64,000 nucleotides of DNA from Ilex aquifolium (lineage: Eukaryota > Streptophyta > Magnoliopsida > Aquifoliales > Aquifoliaceae). The position numbers were made by a program, and so were the translations under genes. The first letter of the stretch is position 1; every line of letters begins with the position of its first letter. The DNA is taken from NCBI GenBank assembly GCA_951799425.1, contig OX637397.1:13258064-13322063 (forward strand). Reading direction: 5' to 3'. The notes under the pieces were generated by a model. It worked only from the letters and a program-made list of their open reading frames with translations. It did no database searches and had not been told where the DNA came from. This document shows positions 10,808-22,700 of the stretch, in pieces.

Positions 10808-13434
10808 TGTGACGCCCCAAATTTCCGGGGGTCCTTTATTAACCGTTGACCATCCGTCAACCCGCGGAAATACTCGTGATAGTCGTATAACCCGACACCA
10901 CGTCACTCACATGCTTTTAATCAGATTTACCATCCACAAGGTCAATTATACCTCCATTTATGTCCATTTATGTCATAGAAGCCAAAGAAAACAAAGCCCA
11001 AAAGCATGGCTAAGCATTTTGAAAATTTCAAGTTTTTGGAAAAACCTTCCGGAAGGTCGACATACACCTACCGGAAGGTCACTGAAGGAACTGTTACATG
11101 AAAAAGATCAATTTCAAGAACTTCCGGAAGGTCGACATCAGTAGCAAAAACCTTCCGGAAGGTCCATTCCAGTAGCCAAAACCTTCCGGAAGGTTCATTC
11201 CAGAAAACAAAACCTTCCGGAAGAACTCGGCAGTCAAAAAGAAACCCAAGGCAAAACCTTCCGGAAGGTCCACTCCAGTAGACAGGTCCTTCCGGTAGGT
11301 TTTACTCCAGTAGCTAAAATCTTCCGGAAGGTTCATTCCAGTGGGCAAAACCTTCCGGAAGGTATTAGCTGTGAGCAAGGCAAGCTGGAGTTTTTAGCAA
11401 AACCTTCCGGAAGGCCGACACACACCTTCCGGTAGGTTTTCAGACTGTGAGCATAAAAATGGATTTCTTCCCCCTCCAAACCATCCTTAAAGCTACCCCA
11501 TACACTCCAAACTCATTCAATACATGTTTAATGAGATTTTCCATATAGTACCCAACTCATACAATCTCTATTACAATTCATTCCATAATATATATACATC
11601 AAAATGGAATTTTGTTAAAGGTTTTACAAAACTTAAACTAAGGCCACACATAGGCCCCCTTCACCCTTGATGCTCTCCATGGGAGCCAATCGCCGGTGTA
11701 AACCCGACACCTGAAAATGGTTTCCCGTATAGGGTGAGCACAACGCCCAGTAGAGATAAACCTATAGAGGTTACTCTCCCCCTTGATGCACATGCTCATG
11801 TAATCATAACATAAACATATCACTTAACATTTCACATACTTATGCATTCTATGATGGAATGCAACAATGCTATGCCATGGAATGAAGTGACACTCACCCA
11901 TGCATTTCAACCCGAGTCCCCACCGACTCACGCAACACAATGCAACGCCAAAGTGTAATGCACCCCGTCTATTGACGGAAAAACCCTTCCAATGATCGTT
12001 ATGAAATCCGATCATCATTGGAATCTACCCATTGAATGGGTGTTTTTATAACCAAAACCCTTGTGTTTTCTTTGGGCAACGGATTTTCGGAATCACACCG
12101 CCGGTTCCGTACACCGTGTCACTTTTCTGGAATCTCACCGCCGGCCAAGTGACTCAACCAAGTGGTTTAGGGTTTTGCACCCAAGGAAGTCGTCATGCCC
12201 CTTCTTGCTATACCCAACACAAGTTTTTCCTTATGCAATGCAATCATGTGACTCCATGTGACCATCGGTCCACATTTCCAAGCCCACATATCAACCACCA
12301 AACAAGGTGTTGATTATATCCATGCATCTCCCACACACCAACACTCATGCAATAGTCCCATGAATGTGATGCCATGAAAATGCTCAAAATGCAACATCTA
12401 CCACATGAGCAATGTATCCACATGTTCAACATGTCATAACTTCATGGCAATTATATCAAGTGCATATAACTACCAAACCACATATTCATATCAACATATC
12501 AAAGTCATATCTTGACAACATAGAGCATAAATTTCAATTATCTCTATACACACAAATATGTTATCACAATATAATTGAAATAACACCCATTTATCAACTA
12601 AGGCATTTAAACAAACACCTTGTAGGCACAAACCATAAATCACATATATACATTATTACTCATGCATATATTTATGTATACCCTTATTCTAGCTACACCT
12701 AGAGTAGAATGATCCAAGATAGGATTAACCCCTACCTCAATAGAGATGTAGGCAATCTCTATACACCAAAATCACCCAAAATCCAAGACTTTCCCCAAAC
12801 TCCACCTTTGGATCTTCGGTGAAACGCCTTATTTTTGGTACGTAGACGTAGCCCTCGACGAGTAGATCACTTCTCTCTTCTAGCTCGACGGAATCCGAGC
12901 GACGGTTGTCGGAGAAATCGCCGGAGAAAGGCTTAAGAAAACCCTTTTCTCTCTCCTCTCTTTCTCTCTCTCTTTGAACGGCTGAACAAAGACTCAAGTG
13001 GCTTGGAAATTCTGATTTTTTTCAGATATTTTAGCTCCTATTTATAATTTTAAATGTGTGGTCTACATCGCACCGCTCGTTTATTACTTTCGGGTCCGTT
13101 TTTCGTCCCGAAACGACTCATTAAGTCCCGGATTAAGTCCAAATAAATTTTATTGGCACATTAATCCAATTATAAGGAAATTTAATATTTCTCGTTTTTG
13201 GAGACCTTTAAAAGGTCAATCGCCACGCAGTCGTCTCGAACTACGTGCAAAATCCGACTATCTCGGAATTCAACGAATTTTCTGGTGGTCACTAGATTTC
13301 GCGTTGCGAATCCAACGACACACTCCGTTTCCTCATCCGAGGTCTAGAACATATGTATTTCAAATACGTGCAGTAATGGCAAATTACCATTTTGCCCTTT
13401 TTCAGAAAAATTTCAAATTTTCCCGGGTTTCACA
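10808..13434 (-). mobile_element. Solo-LTR-like element B (2627 bp), inverted
   Basis: Same family as element A but in the opposite orientation. On plus it starts TGTGACGCCCC and ends GGGTTTCACA, with an exact 5-bp duplication GGATG at 10803-10807 and 13435-13439. On minus, TATAAATA lies at 13046-13039, 388 nt from the element's 5' end. The block with the transcribed leader and the CTAGCTCGACGGAATCCGAG motif sits at about 12881-12900. It carries a private insertion of palindromic repeats at 11044-11440 that the other three copies lack. No coding region was recognised. The 196 bp between A and B (10612-10802) hold no gene. Confidence 0.82.
11044..11440. repeat. Array of about 12 palindromic CCTTCCGGAAGG sites
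   Basis: About twelve copies of ACCTTCCGGAAGGT or close variants lie in under 400 bp, spaced irregularly at roughly 20-50 bp, with spacer words such as CCATTCCAGTAGC and CGACATACAC. Each core is a self-complementary 12-14-mer. Two copies extend to TTCCGGAAGGTTC (11184-11196 and 11322-11334), which fits the three-module plant heat-shock element TTCnnGAAnnTTC; the others have the two-module TTCnnGAA. The array lies wholly within element B. Confidence 0.9.
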
Positions 13435-13439
13435 GGATG

Positions 13440-14769
13440 GGTTTTTTTTTTACTTTATGATTTAATTATTGGGTCTGATTCAAAGTTCAATGTTGGTGAA
13501 TGTGGGTGCAAATTCCTTCATTTGGTCATGTTGTTTTTTATTTGCGGCGTAAATTTATTCATGTATTTTTATGGTTTTCATCCGTTTTGTTGCAGTAGTT
13601 GATAGATATTTGTGTTTAGATAGGATTATGGCGTGATAGTGAATCTAGTTTAATAGTTTTTTTGGGATATGATTGTGAATTGTGTATACGGCTTGACTCT
13701 TATAAGGGCTTAATTTTTTTCCAACAGATTCTAACTTTTTATGGGTAATTATTTGCAATTTTTTATTTGTCATATAGTGCCTTCAGACAAGGGCAAATTT
13801 TTTTTTTTTACTTGCTTACACAATTGATATTATTACGTTATTATGCGTATTGGTAAATAATTTTGCTAAGGCAATATTGTATATTTTCAATTGCATGTTT
13901 AATTATTTCTCTTTGTTTCTTATATTTGTAGCCACCAGAGTGTACTAACCACCACTGCAAACTCACAAGATTGAAAAATGAAAAATCTCACCATTTTTGG
14001 TCGTGTAAGTTTAAACCTCATCTATAGCATACATCGTTTTAATTACAAAGCATACAACGTTGTAATTATTTTTTTTGCCGCCGCAAAATATTGACATATT
14101 TATTTCACTTTATTTTCATGCATCTTCTTACAGATTGATGACGACTTAGAACAAACTGTAAGATGAGCATCATTTCACTAATATTCTTAATAAATTTTTC
14201 TCATACAGTTTGTGTTCATTTACCTGTTAATTGCATCTTCATTTATAGGTTCAGTTGCTCAAGAAAAATAATGTGGGTGTTCTGATCCGCGACGAGCGCG
14301 AACTCAATAGAGTATCCACATTTTGACCCATTTTATTTCACTAAAGTCATGACATTAAAAATGACCTATCTATAGTGCCTTTCAGACACGTGATATAGGG
14401 CATCACAGAGTATCCATAGTTTGCATGTCTAGATTCATTGTTTGATTATTTCGTATTTAAGAACTATGTACAATGTCTTCAGACACGTGATATAGGGCGA
14501 GTTTAAACTTTTAGTTTATTATGTATCTGAGTTCAATGCTTGATTATTTCGCGTTCAAATTCAATGTTCGATTTTTTTTAGTTGCACCGTGCCCTCAGGC
14601 ACGGGTTATCCCTTGTGAACAGTAGGTAGGAGCTCCCCTCTTTCTTCCGAAAGATGTGGGTGGGAGAGGATACAACATTTGAGTCTATTAAATAAATGCT
14701 CAAAAGGGAAAATATGTCCTATAACCATTTTTTATAGGCGAGAAATCATTCAACAAAATTCCTACGCAT
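13440..14769. other. Non-coding stretch with several Helitron-type terminal hairpins
   Basis: AT-rich, no gene supported. Short intron-bounded open pieces occur (13931-14005, 14134-14160, 14250-14310) but match no family I recognise. Helitron-3'-end-like hairpin words recur on plus: AGTGCCTTCAGACAAG at 13776, AGTGCCTTTCAGACACGTG at 14374, ATGTCTTCAGACACGTG at 14473 and the perfect hairpin at 14587-14604. The LINE target site AAAATTCCTACGCAT lies at 14755-14769. Confidence 0.5.
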
Positions 14770-15234
14770 GAAAAAAACAAGTGATACCAATTACACTAAA
14801 AAAGGCTCTGCAACTCAGGCCACCACAGCCACCAGCCATTTAGTGGAGACCTGCATCACCCACTCCCAGGCCCGGGAGGGGGTCAATGGAGACAGGCCAC
14901 AGCAGGGTCGAGGCGATGGCCAGCAGAGGACTAGACCACAGGAGGGTGCAGGTCCAGCCCGTATTGTTCCCCATAGGAATACCTCAGGGGGAGTGACAGA
15001 TGCTGTTACCGTTGTTCCTTCCCCTAGGGCCGTAGTTGATACTGCTTTGGAGTCTGTTTCAGTTGCTCCTGTCCAGCTTGTTGAGCCGCGTAATATGGGT
15101 GAGCCTGTGATTGTGGTCAGTTCGGATACTATTCCTACTAATGTTGTGCAGGAGCAGTTTTTGTACCCCGATCCTTCAGTTGACACAGTTTTTGAGCTAG
15201 TCCGTGATGGACCTGTGACTACCCCGGCCGTTCG

Positions 15235-18200
15235 TGTGACACCCCAAAATCCGGGGGTCCGTTGATCACCCATCAACCCGCGGAATACTCATGGATACAG
15301 TGTAACTCAATATCACACGTCATGCCCCATTCATCGGGATCCATGATTTAGCAAAAGTCGGGCAGAGCCTCCTTTGTATGGGGAGCTCTACCCAAACACA
15401 CCCTGTGCACCAAGCAAACACATAACCTATCCAAGGTCTCTTATAAAATCTTTGGTCACACCGGGTCCATTTATAAGAAAACATTGACCACACCGGGTCC
15501 ATTTATCCATACTCTAATATCACAAGTTTATGCATTAAACATATATAACACAAGTTCAGAACTTTAAATCTTCTACATACATTACATGCCAAAATGTAGT
15601 TTTAACATAAGTTTACAAAATAGTCTTGGTTAGAGGCCACATGTCGGCCCCCTTTCACCCTTAAGGCCCCGCTTCTGGTTCACGACTACCTGTTGACTAC
15701 CGGTAGTCAAAGGCAGATTTTGTCCATTTCAATAATTTTTCATTTCCAATTCATTTCAAACCTTTCCAAGGTCACCCAAACATATATATTCATGTTTTCT
15801 GCATTATAAAAAGTCCATGGAAGTCCATTTAATACAATTCCATATATTTACACATTAAAATGGAATTTATACGAAAACTTTACAAGTTAAACCATAAAAG
15901 CCACAAGTCGGCTTTTCTTCATTCTTGGGGTCCCGTATGAGGGTCTCCCACCGGCGTATAGTCCGCACCTGAAATGTTTCCCGTATAGGGTGAGCCAACG
16001 CCCAGTAGAGAAAATCCTACAAAGGCTACTCTCCCCCTAGATGCTCATGCTCATGTAATAATCACATAAAACATATAATCTAGCATTTCATGCTAATATG
16101 CATTCTATGTTGGAATGCAACAATGCCATGCCATGGAATGAGGTGACACTCACTCATGCATTTCAACCCGAGTCCTCACCGACTCACACAACACAATGTA
16201 ATGCCAAAGTGTAATGATCCGCCTTCGACGGAGAAAAACATCCAATGGTCGTTTTGAATAGGAAATCATTCGTTTTATAAAATAATCCGATCATCTTTGG
16301 ATTCAACCCATTGAATGGGTGTTTTTATAACAAAAATCCCTTGTGTTTTCTTTGGGCAACGGATTTTGGTATCACAACCGCCGGCTCCGTGGGCCATGTC
16401 ACTTTTCTGGAATTTCACCTCCGGAAAGTGACTGAACCAAGTGGTTTAGGGTTTCTCACCCAAGGAAGTCGCCATGCCCCTTCTTGCTTTACCCAACACA
16501 AGTTTTCCTTATGCAATGCAACCGTGCAACTCAAAGAGGATAGTCGATCCACTTTTTCCCGAGTCCACATATCAACCACCAATATTTGGTGTTTGATCCA
16601 CGACACATGCACACACCCACACTCATGTCCATGACCCATGAATGCGATGCCAATTCACACACACACACACCCATGTCTTATAACCATGAATGTGATGTAC
16701 CCATGAGAATGCAATGTAATGTACCAATTGCACCCTAACCACATGTTCGATATGTATGAGTGTCATATGAACAATGTCAGGATAAATCGACATATCCAAT
16801 TTACTTCATATCATAAGCATATAAATATCATAATTTAACACCTTGCCAACACATAACAGGCATGCATATATCAACATTTCATCCAATAACCATTTTCAAG
16901 CATGTTATCACATAAGCATGCAATTAACATACTAAACCCATCAATACATATTTCATTTTCACCAAGGCATATAACCAACACCTTCAAAGCACGCAAAACA
17001 TGTAATCACATAATGTACTCAATTTCATCATCAAGCTCAAGAAATCATATCTAGTGATTTCTACACCATTATACCAAGATAGAATTTATTCTATCCATTC
17101 CTTAATATCCACATATCATAATCTCCCAATAGAATTATAAAGCAACCACCTCTAAATGTCAATTCCATTTAGACATTCACCTTACCAATTTTCCCATATC
17201 CATTTTTTTTACACTTCAAGTTCCTTTATGAAATTTACCCAATGAGTAATTTCTATACCCATTTTGTACAAGCTTTGCTTAGCACATTTGGTACCCATTT
17301 CCCCACACATGATCTACGCTAGTGGTTTAATGCCCAATTCTCATCCTATGGATCAAGAATCACATTAGGTATTTCTCTACATACCCAATCCAAGGTAAAG
17401 TTTACTCTACCCATTTTCAATACCCATTTCACCCAACAATAACAATAGGCAAGTGATGCATATATATATATACACCTACCCATTCCATATCACCCTTTTT
17501 GATAAGCAACTAAGGTGAGGAATAATCCCAAATAGGAAGAATCCTATACGTCATCGTGTAACACAAGAAATTACTCTAAGTAATTTCTACACCACCATTT
17601 CAAGATAGAATATATTGTATCCACTTTCAACATCCATTTAATCATGTCACCAACAATAGGTAAAAGCCCCATTTAATCAAGTCACCAACCATGGGTAAGA
17701 GTCCTATACAAAGTCTCCTACATCAACCCCTTCCACATAAACATTATAGCATGAAATAAGCCCAAAACAGCCCATAAGTTTAACTCAAAACAGTCCGCAA
17801 TTTCAGCCTCAAGGCAACCACAATTTCAGTCCCCAAACAACCATAAAAACAGTCCACTAATTAGCCACAAAACAGTCCACTAATTAGCCACAAAACATTC
17901 CACTAATTAACCACAAAACAGTCCATTAATTATCCACAAAACAGTCCCCAAATTAAGCTATATAGCAGCCCCGAAATAGGCTATAAACCAGTCCACTATT
18001 TCATTCACTTCCACAAAGGAATACAAGTAACTTCCATGTATCAATTGTAAGCTAAAATTTAGCTTAAGTTATTCTTATAATCAATTCTTCATTTCCTTAA
18101 AAACATACAATTTTAATTGTGAGTCACACCACCCAAATATGTTATTCCACTTTCACCCAAATAACAACTTTAATCCTTTAAGGCATTTCATCAAACGCCA

Positions 18201-19363
18201 TATAAGCATAATGTCATGTAATCACAAGGTATAGCCCTCACACATCAATTATCATCATTCTAGGCAGTTAATCAAATACCTTCAAGGCACCATATAACAT
18301 ATAGCATGCCTCCACCATCTCAAGTTCCAAGTGATCACACAAGAACTTCCATTTCTACAACCCTAGACATACATGTATATCACAATAATCACATACATTC
18401 ACACAAGCATTTTGTCAAATACCTTGTAGGCACAAGTTATAAATCACCCAACATGCCTCAAATTTTCCCAAGTTACAACCTAATCACATGTAACTTATAG
18501 ACACCAAATTCAAGCTAGAATTCATTAAGAGGCATCATTAATCACACTTCCTTATTTCAACCCTTTGAACCATGCATATATACACATATGTTTATATACA
18601 TATACACATATACATACATCAAGGACTAGAATATGCCAAGGGAGGAGAACCCCTACCTCTTGTAGCGTGAGGAATCCCCGTAGGAAACTCTAAGAAGCCA
18701 ACCCAAGCCTATTCCAAGCTTCTCCAAAATTTCGGTTTTCATACCTTCGGTGAAAACCGTCGTTCTTGGTGTCCACGCGTAGCCCTAGTCACGTAGATCA
18801 ACTCTCCCTTCTAGCGCGACGGAATCCGAGCGACGAAAGTCGAAGAATCGGCGGAAGAAAGTCTTGAGAAACCCTTGTTTTCTCTCTTTCTCTCTCTCTC
18901 TTTTCTAACGTGTGAGACCAGCTGAGAGTTGGGTGAAAAAATCTGATTTTCCAGCCATTTAACCCCTATTTATAATTTTAGAATACTTGGCCCACAATTG
19001 GCCACACGTCTCTTTTAGTTCCGGGTCCGTTTTAATCCCGAAACGACTAAATTTCGACCCGATTCAAGTTCAAAATATTTTATATGAACTTTATTTAAAT
19101 TATTTTCAAATTCTCCATATTTTAACAAAATTTTCGTTTTTGGGGTCACCCGAGACTCGACCGCCTCGTAAAACGCGAAAAATCCGACTGTCTCGGAATT
19201 CGATGAAATTTTATAGGGTAACTAGATTTCGCGAGACGAATCCAACGGTGAAATCCGTTTCGTCATCCGAGATCTAGAAAAATTCAGTTTTTCAACTAGT
19301 ACCGAAGTGGCAATTCACCTATTGCCCTTGTTCGTCAAAATTTAAATTTTCCGGGGTTTCACA
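15235..19363 (-). mobile_element. Solo-LTR-like element C (4129 bp), inverted, inside LINE ORF1
   Basis: On plus it starts TGTGACACCCC and ends GGGGTTTCACA, with an exact 5-bp duplication GTTCG at 15230-15234 and 19364-19368. On minus, TATAAATA is at 18974-18967, 389 nt from the 5' end, the same distance as in the other three copies. Family motifs match A, B and D: CCCGTATAGGGTGAGCCAAC near 15980 (inverted) and the leader block near 18800. It is longer than its relatives because of a partial duplication of the GCCACATGTCGGC module (about 15630 and 15900) and an expanded middle rich in repeats. No coding region was recognised. Confidence 0.82.
17765..18000. repeat. Short tandem repeats of about 24 bp within element C
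   Basis: Repeated units of the form CCACAAAACAGTCCACTAAT and close variants run through this stretch, clearest at 17851-17950, with degenerate units either side. The array is not seen in elements A, B or D. Confidence 0.75.
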
Positions 19364-19799
19364 GTTCGTCCGTCTATTCGTGAGCTTCGAGGGGTTCAGA
19401 GCACCCCGGTTGTCACAGTTTCTGAGAGACGTAGAGATAAGGGTGTTATGACTTCTAGTCGGCCCACAAATTGCACCACTTCGACTGATATTCCTCTTAT
19501 CCCTAGATTGTCTGTTGGGGTTGAGAGTCATTCTACGGGAGATATATCATCTGATGAGTCATTGGGTGGTGATGTTGGATCCTTTTCTGACCCACAGGAG
19601 GGCCTTTCTCAGCCTGGAAGAGCTTTAGTTCCTTATGATGCGTCACAGTCCAGTAGGCAGGTTCCGTTACGTAGATCTCAGCGTATTAGTAGGGGAGGTA
19701 GAGCAGGCAGAAAAGGTAGAGGTGGTAAGCCTGGACGTGGGACGCTTAGTGTGGTTCTTCCACTTCTTTCTGATGATTAGTACACTCATATGGAATATC

Positions 19800-22700
19800 A
19801 GATGGATCAGCCAGGCCTCTTCGATTAGGAGGCTCAGGAAGCTGATCCGCTCACACCACTTATCGATGTTTTGTATTTTGGAGCCTTTTGTTGACCGGGA
19901 TCGGTTGGAATCTTTCAGGATTCGTTTGCATATGGAGCACAATTTTTGCTCTATTTCGGGGAAGATTTGGATCTTTTGGTCTTCCCCTTTTTGGTTGGAG
20001 GTTATTCAGGACGATGGTCAGGTGGTTCATTGCCAGGTGCGTCATTCTTCCTTACCAGATCCAGTTTTTATTTCTTTTGTGTATGCTAGTTGCGTAGCTT
20101 CTGTTCGGCAGGGTTTGTGGGATTCCTTGACACAGTTTGGGAGCATTCATGATGGTCCGTGGATGGTTGGTGGGGATTTCAACGTTGTTGAGTCCCATTC
20201 TGAGATTCGGGGGGGGGGGGGGGGGGCATACACAATCTCAGTCTGCTATTGATGCCTTTTCCCTAGCTTTGTTGTCTAGTGGTTTAGAGGATGCTGGGTT
20301 TGAGGGTACTCCGTTTACATGGACGAATGGACGTACTTGGAGGAGATTGGATAGAGTAGTGATAAATGCTCAGTGGAGTTCTTATTTTTCTGTGTTTCGA
20401 GTGGCTCACCTGAACCGGACTTGTTCAGATCATTCACCATTATTGATTTCTGGAGATCAGCGTCAGAGCAGAGGGCCGAGCCGGTTCAAGTTTCTTCACA
20501 CTTGGACCAGGCACGGAGATTTTCTGGAGGTTGTACGGCAGAGCTGGACTATTCCTGTGTTCGCTTCAGGGATGTCTGCGTTTCAATCGAAGCTTATTCG
20601 ATTGAAACAAACCCTGAAGGTCTGGAACAAGGAAGTGTTCGGCAATGTGATTCAGCGAGTTCAGGAGGCAGAGGCCGAGGTTAGTAGGAGAGAGGTGGCA
20701 CATGATCAGTCAGGGTCTCCATCAGATCGGGCTGCCCTTCATCAGGCCAGGGCTGAGTTGCAGCAGACATTACAGTGTGAGGAGTCTTTTATGAGACAGC
20801 AGTCCCGTGTCCACTGGCTTCGAGAGGGGGATTCGAACACCCGCTTCTTTCATGCTTCAGTGAGGAAGAAGCGGCATGTTCTTTCAATCCATCGGATCCG
20901 GGGTGATGACGGAGAGTGGATTACTGAGCCTAGGGCTATTGGTACTTCGGCAGTTTCATTTTTTCAGGGATTGTTCTCTCTGGGGGCTGGTCAGGTTGAG
21001 ATTGCAGATTTTTCGGCTATTCCAGCTATTGTGACGGATGCAGATGATGTTGGGTTGTGTGCTATGCCGACTTTGGAGGAGGTGAGACAGGTCGTATTCT
21101 CTATTGATTCAGATAGTGCGCCTGGGCCGGATGGTTTTTGTAGTCGTTTTTATCAGTTTTGCTGGGACATTGTGGGAGCAGATTTTCTGGCTGCAGTTCA
21201 GGATTACTTCCGGGGTTCTCCTATGCCTCGAGGATTCATGAGTACGTTGGTGGTGCTTTTGCCCAAGAAGAAGTCACCTTCTACTTGGGCAGATTTTAGG
21301 CCGATCAGTCTATGTAACGTGAGCAATAAGGTGCTGACGAAGATCCTCGTTTCTCGTCTGTCGTCCTTGTTGCCGCGTATCATATCACCGACGCAGAGTG
21401 GGTTTGTGCGGGGCCGAGTGTTGCAGGATAGTGTTCTTTTAGCTCAGGAGTTGGTGCATGATTTGGGGAGAGGTTCCCGGGGTGGGAACGTCGTGCTGAA
21501 GCTAGATATGGCTAAAGCATATGACAGGATGTCTTGGACATTCATTCTCCAGATGTTGCGGGCTTTTGGGTTCTCTGAGGGCTGGATTTCTTTGGTTCGG
21601 CGGGCTATCTGGGGGCCGTGGTTTTCTGTGATGGTGAATGGGGTCAGTCAGGGCTTTTTCCAGTCGCAGGGGGGGCTGCGGCAGGGTGACCCCCTCTCTC
21701 CTTGTTTGTTCATCATTGCTGCAGAGTATCTGTCTCGAGGCTTGGACTCTTTGTATGCTCGATTTCCGGGGGTGGGATATAGTACTGGAGTTGGGGTTTC
21801 GGTCTCCCATTTGGCTTTTGCTGATGACATTATTATTTTTACTAATGGGTGCCGGTCAAGCTTGCAGCGAGTTATGGATTTTCTTCATCACTATGAGGCT
21901 GCCTCTGGTCAGTTAGTTAGTCAGGCCAAAAGCAGTTTCTATATCAGTTCGCATGCCTCGCATTCTAGAGAGGTGATTGCAAGGCAGACCACTGGTTTTC
22001 AGAAGCGTGACTTTCCGTTTATTTATCTGGGGTGCCCTATCTACTTGGGTCATCTCCGGATCTCGTACTTTAATGAGATGATTCGGAAGGTGCGTGATCG
22101 GATTTCTGGATGGGCGAATCGCTTGCTCTCCTTTGGAGGTAAGCTCACTCTGATTCGGCATGTGCTCGCATCGATGCCAATTCACTTGTTTCACGTGCTG
22201 AGGCCTCCTGCGGATGTTTTTCACCAGTTAGAGAGGTTGTTCACACGTTTCTTGTGGGGTGATACAGCTACTCATCGGAGGATTCACTGGTGTCACTGGG
22301 CTGAGGTATGTTTCCCTGTAGAGGAGGGCGGCTTAGGGGTGCGTTCTTTTTCTGATGTAGCTGAGGCTTGTGAGGTGAAGCTCTGGTGGAGTTTTCGGGC
22401 TCAACAGTCACTTTGGTCCACTTTTATGAAGGCCAAGTACTGTAGATCCATCCATCCTGGGCTGATTGAGTTTCGTTACCCAGCTTCACCTCTTTGGAGG
22501 CGGTTGTGTGGGATTCGATCCGTGGCTGAGCCGAGGATCAGATGGTTAGTACGGTCTGGTGAGGTCAGCTTCTGGTATGATTGTTGGTTGGAGGATTACC
22601 CATTGGCTTTAGTGTATCCGGGGGCAGCTTCTGGGGTTCCTATTTCTGCTTACTGGAGGGGTCGGCAGTGGGACAGAGGCCGATTGTTGGGGATTTTGCC

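Larger units (their letters stand above)
5760..14615 (+). mobile_element. Candidate decayed Helitron carrying the cereblon-like fragment
   Basis: The 3' side is well supported. 14587-14604 is a perfect 7-bp-stem hairpin (CCGTGCC-CTCA-GGCACGG) preceded by TTGCA and followed by GTTATCC, then CTTG, then T. It matches the 3' end of the Helitron at 24340 (TTGCA, CGTGCC, TCA, GCACGGGTTA), with CTTG in place of the expected CTRR. The 5' side is weak: 5760 starts TCTATATATATATATATATT followed by AAAATAG, Helitron-like, but the preceding base is C rather than A. Without the two nested LTR elements the body would be about 3.3 kb and would hold the C-rich leader and the cereblon-like exons. This is inference. 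Confidence 0.33.
14770..19777 (+). pseudogene. LINE ORF1 remnant, interrupted by element C
   Basis: The first part (to 15234) is a low-complexity Q/R/G/P-rich frame (for example DRPQQGRGDGQQRTRPQEGA). It resumes after the nested LTR at 19364 in the same frame, VRPSIRELRGVQSTPV, once the 5-bp duplication is discounted. It ends near 19777 with a basic tail, RRSQRISRGGRAGRKGRGGK. The nucleic-acid-binding gag-like CCHC part expected further upstream is absent, consistent with 5' truncation. The role would be RNA binding in the LINE ribonucleoprotein. It is non-functional as it stands. Confidence 0.7.

Noticed and set aside
11044..11440. CRISPR-like array of short repeats
   Set aside because: Plant nuclear context, irregular spacing, palindromic units with related rather than unique spacers, and position inside an LTR; no cas genes.
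9009..12313. Short ORFs inside elements A and B as possible genes
   Set aside because: The same regions in elements C and D do not keep these frames; they are LTR sequence.
13931..14310. Three intron-bounded open pieces as a small gene
   Set aside because: Splice-like borders exist but no recognisable family, and frames do not join.
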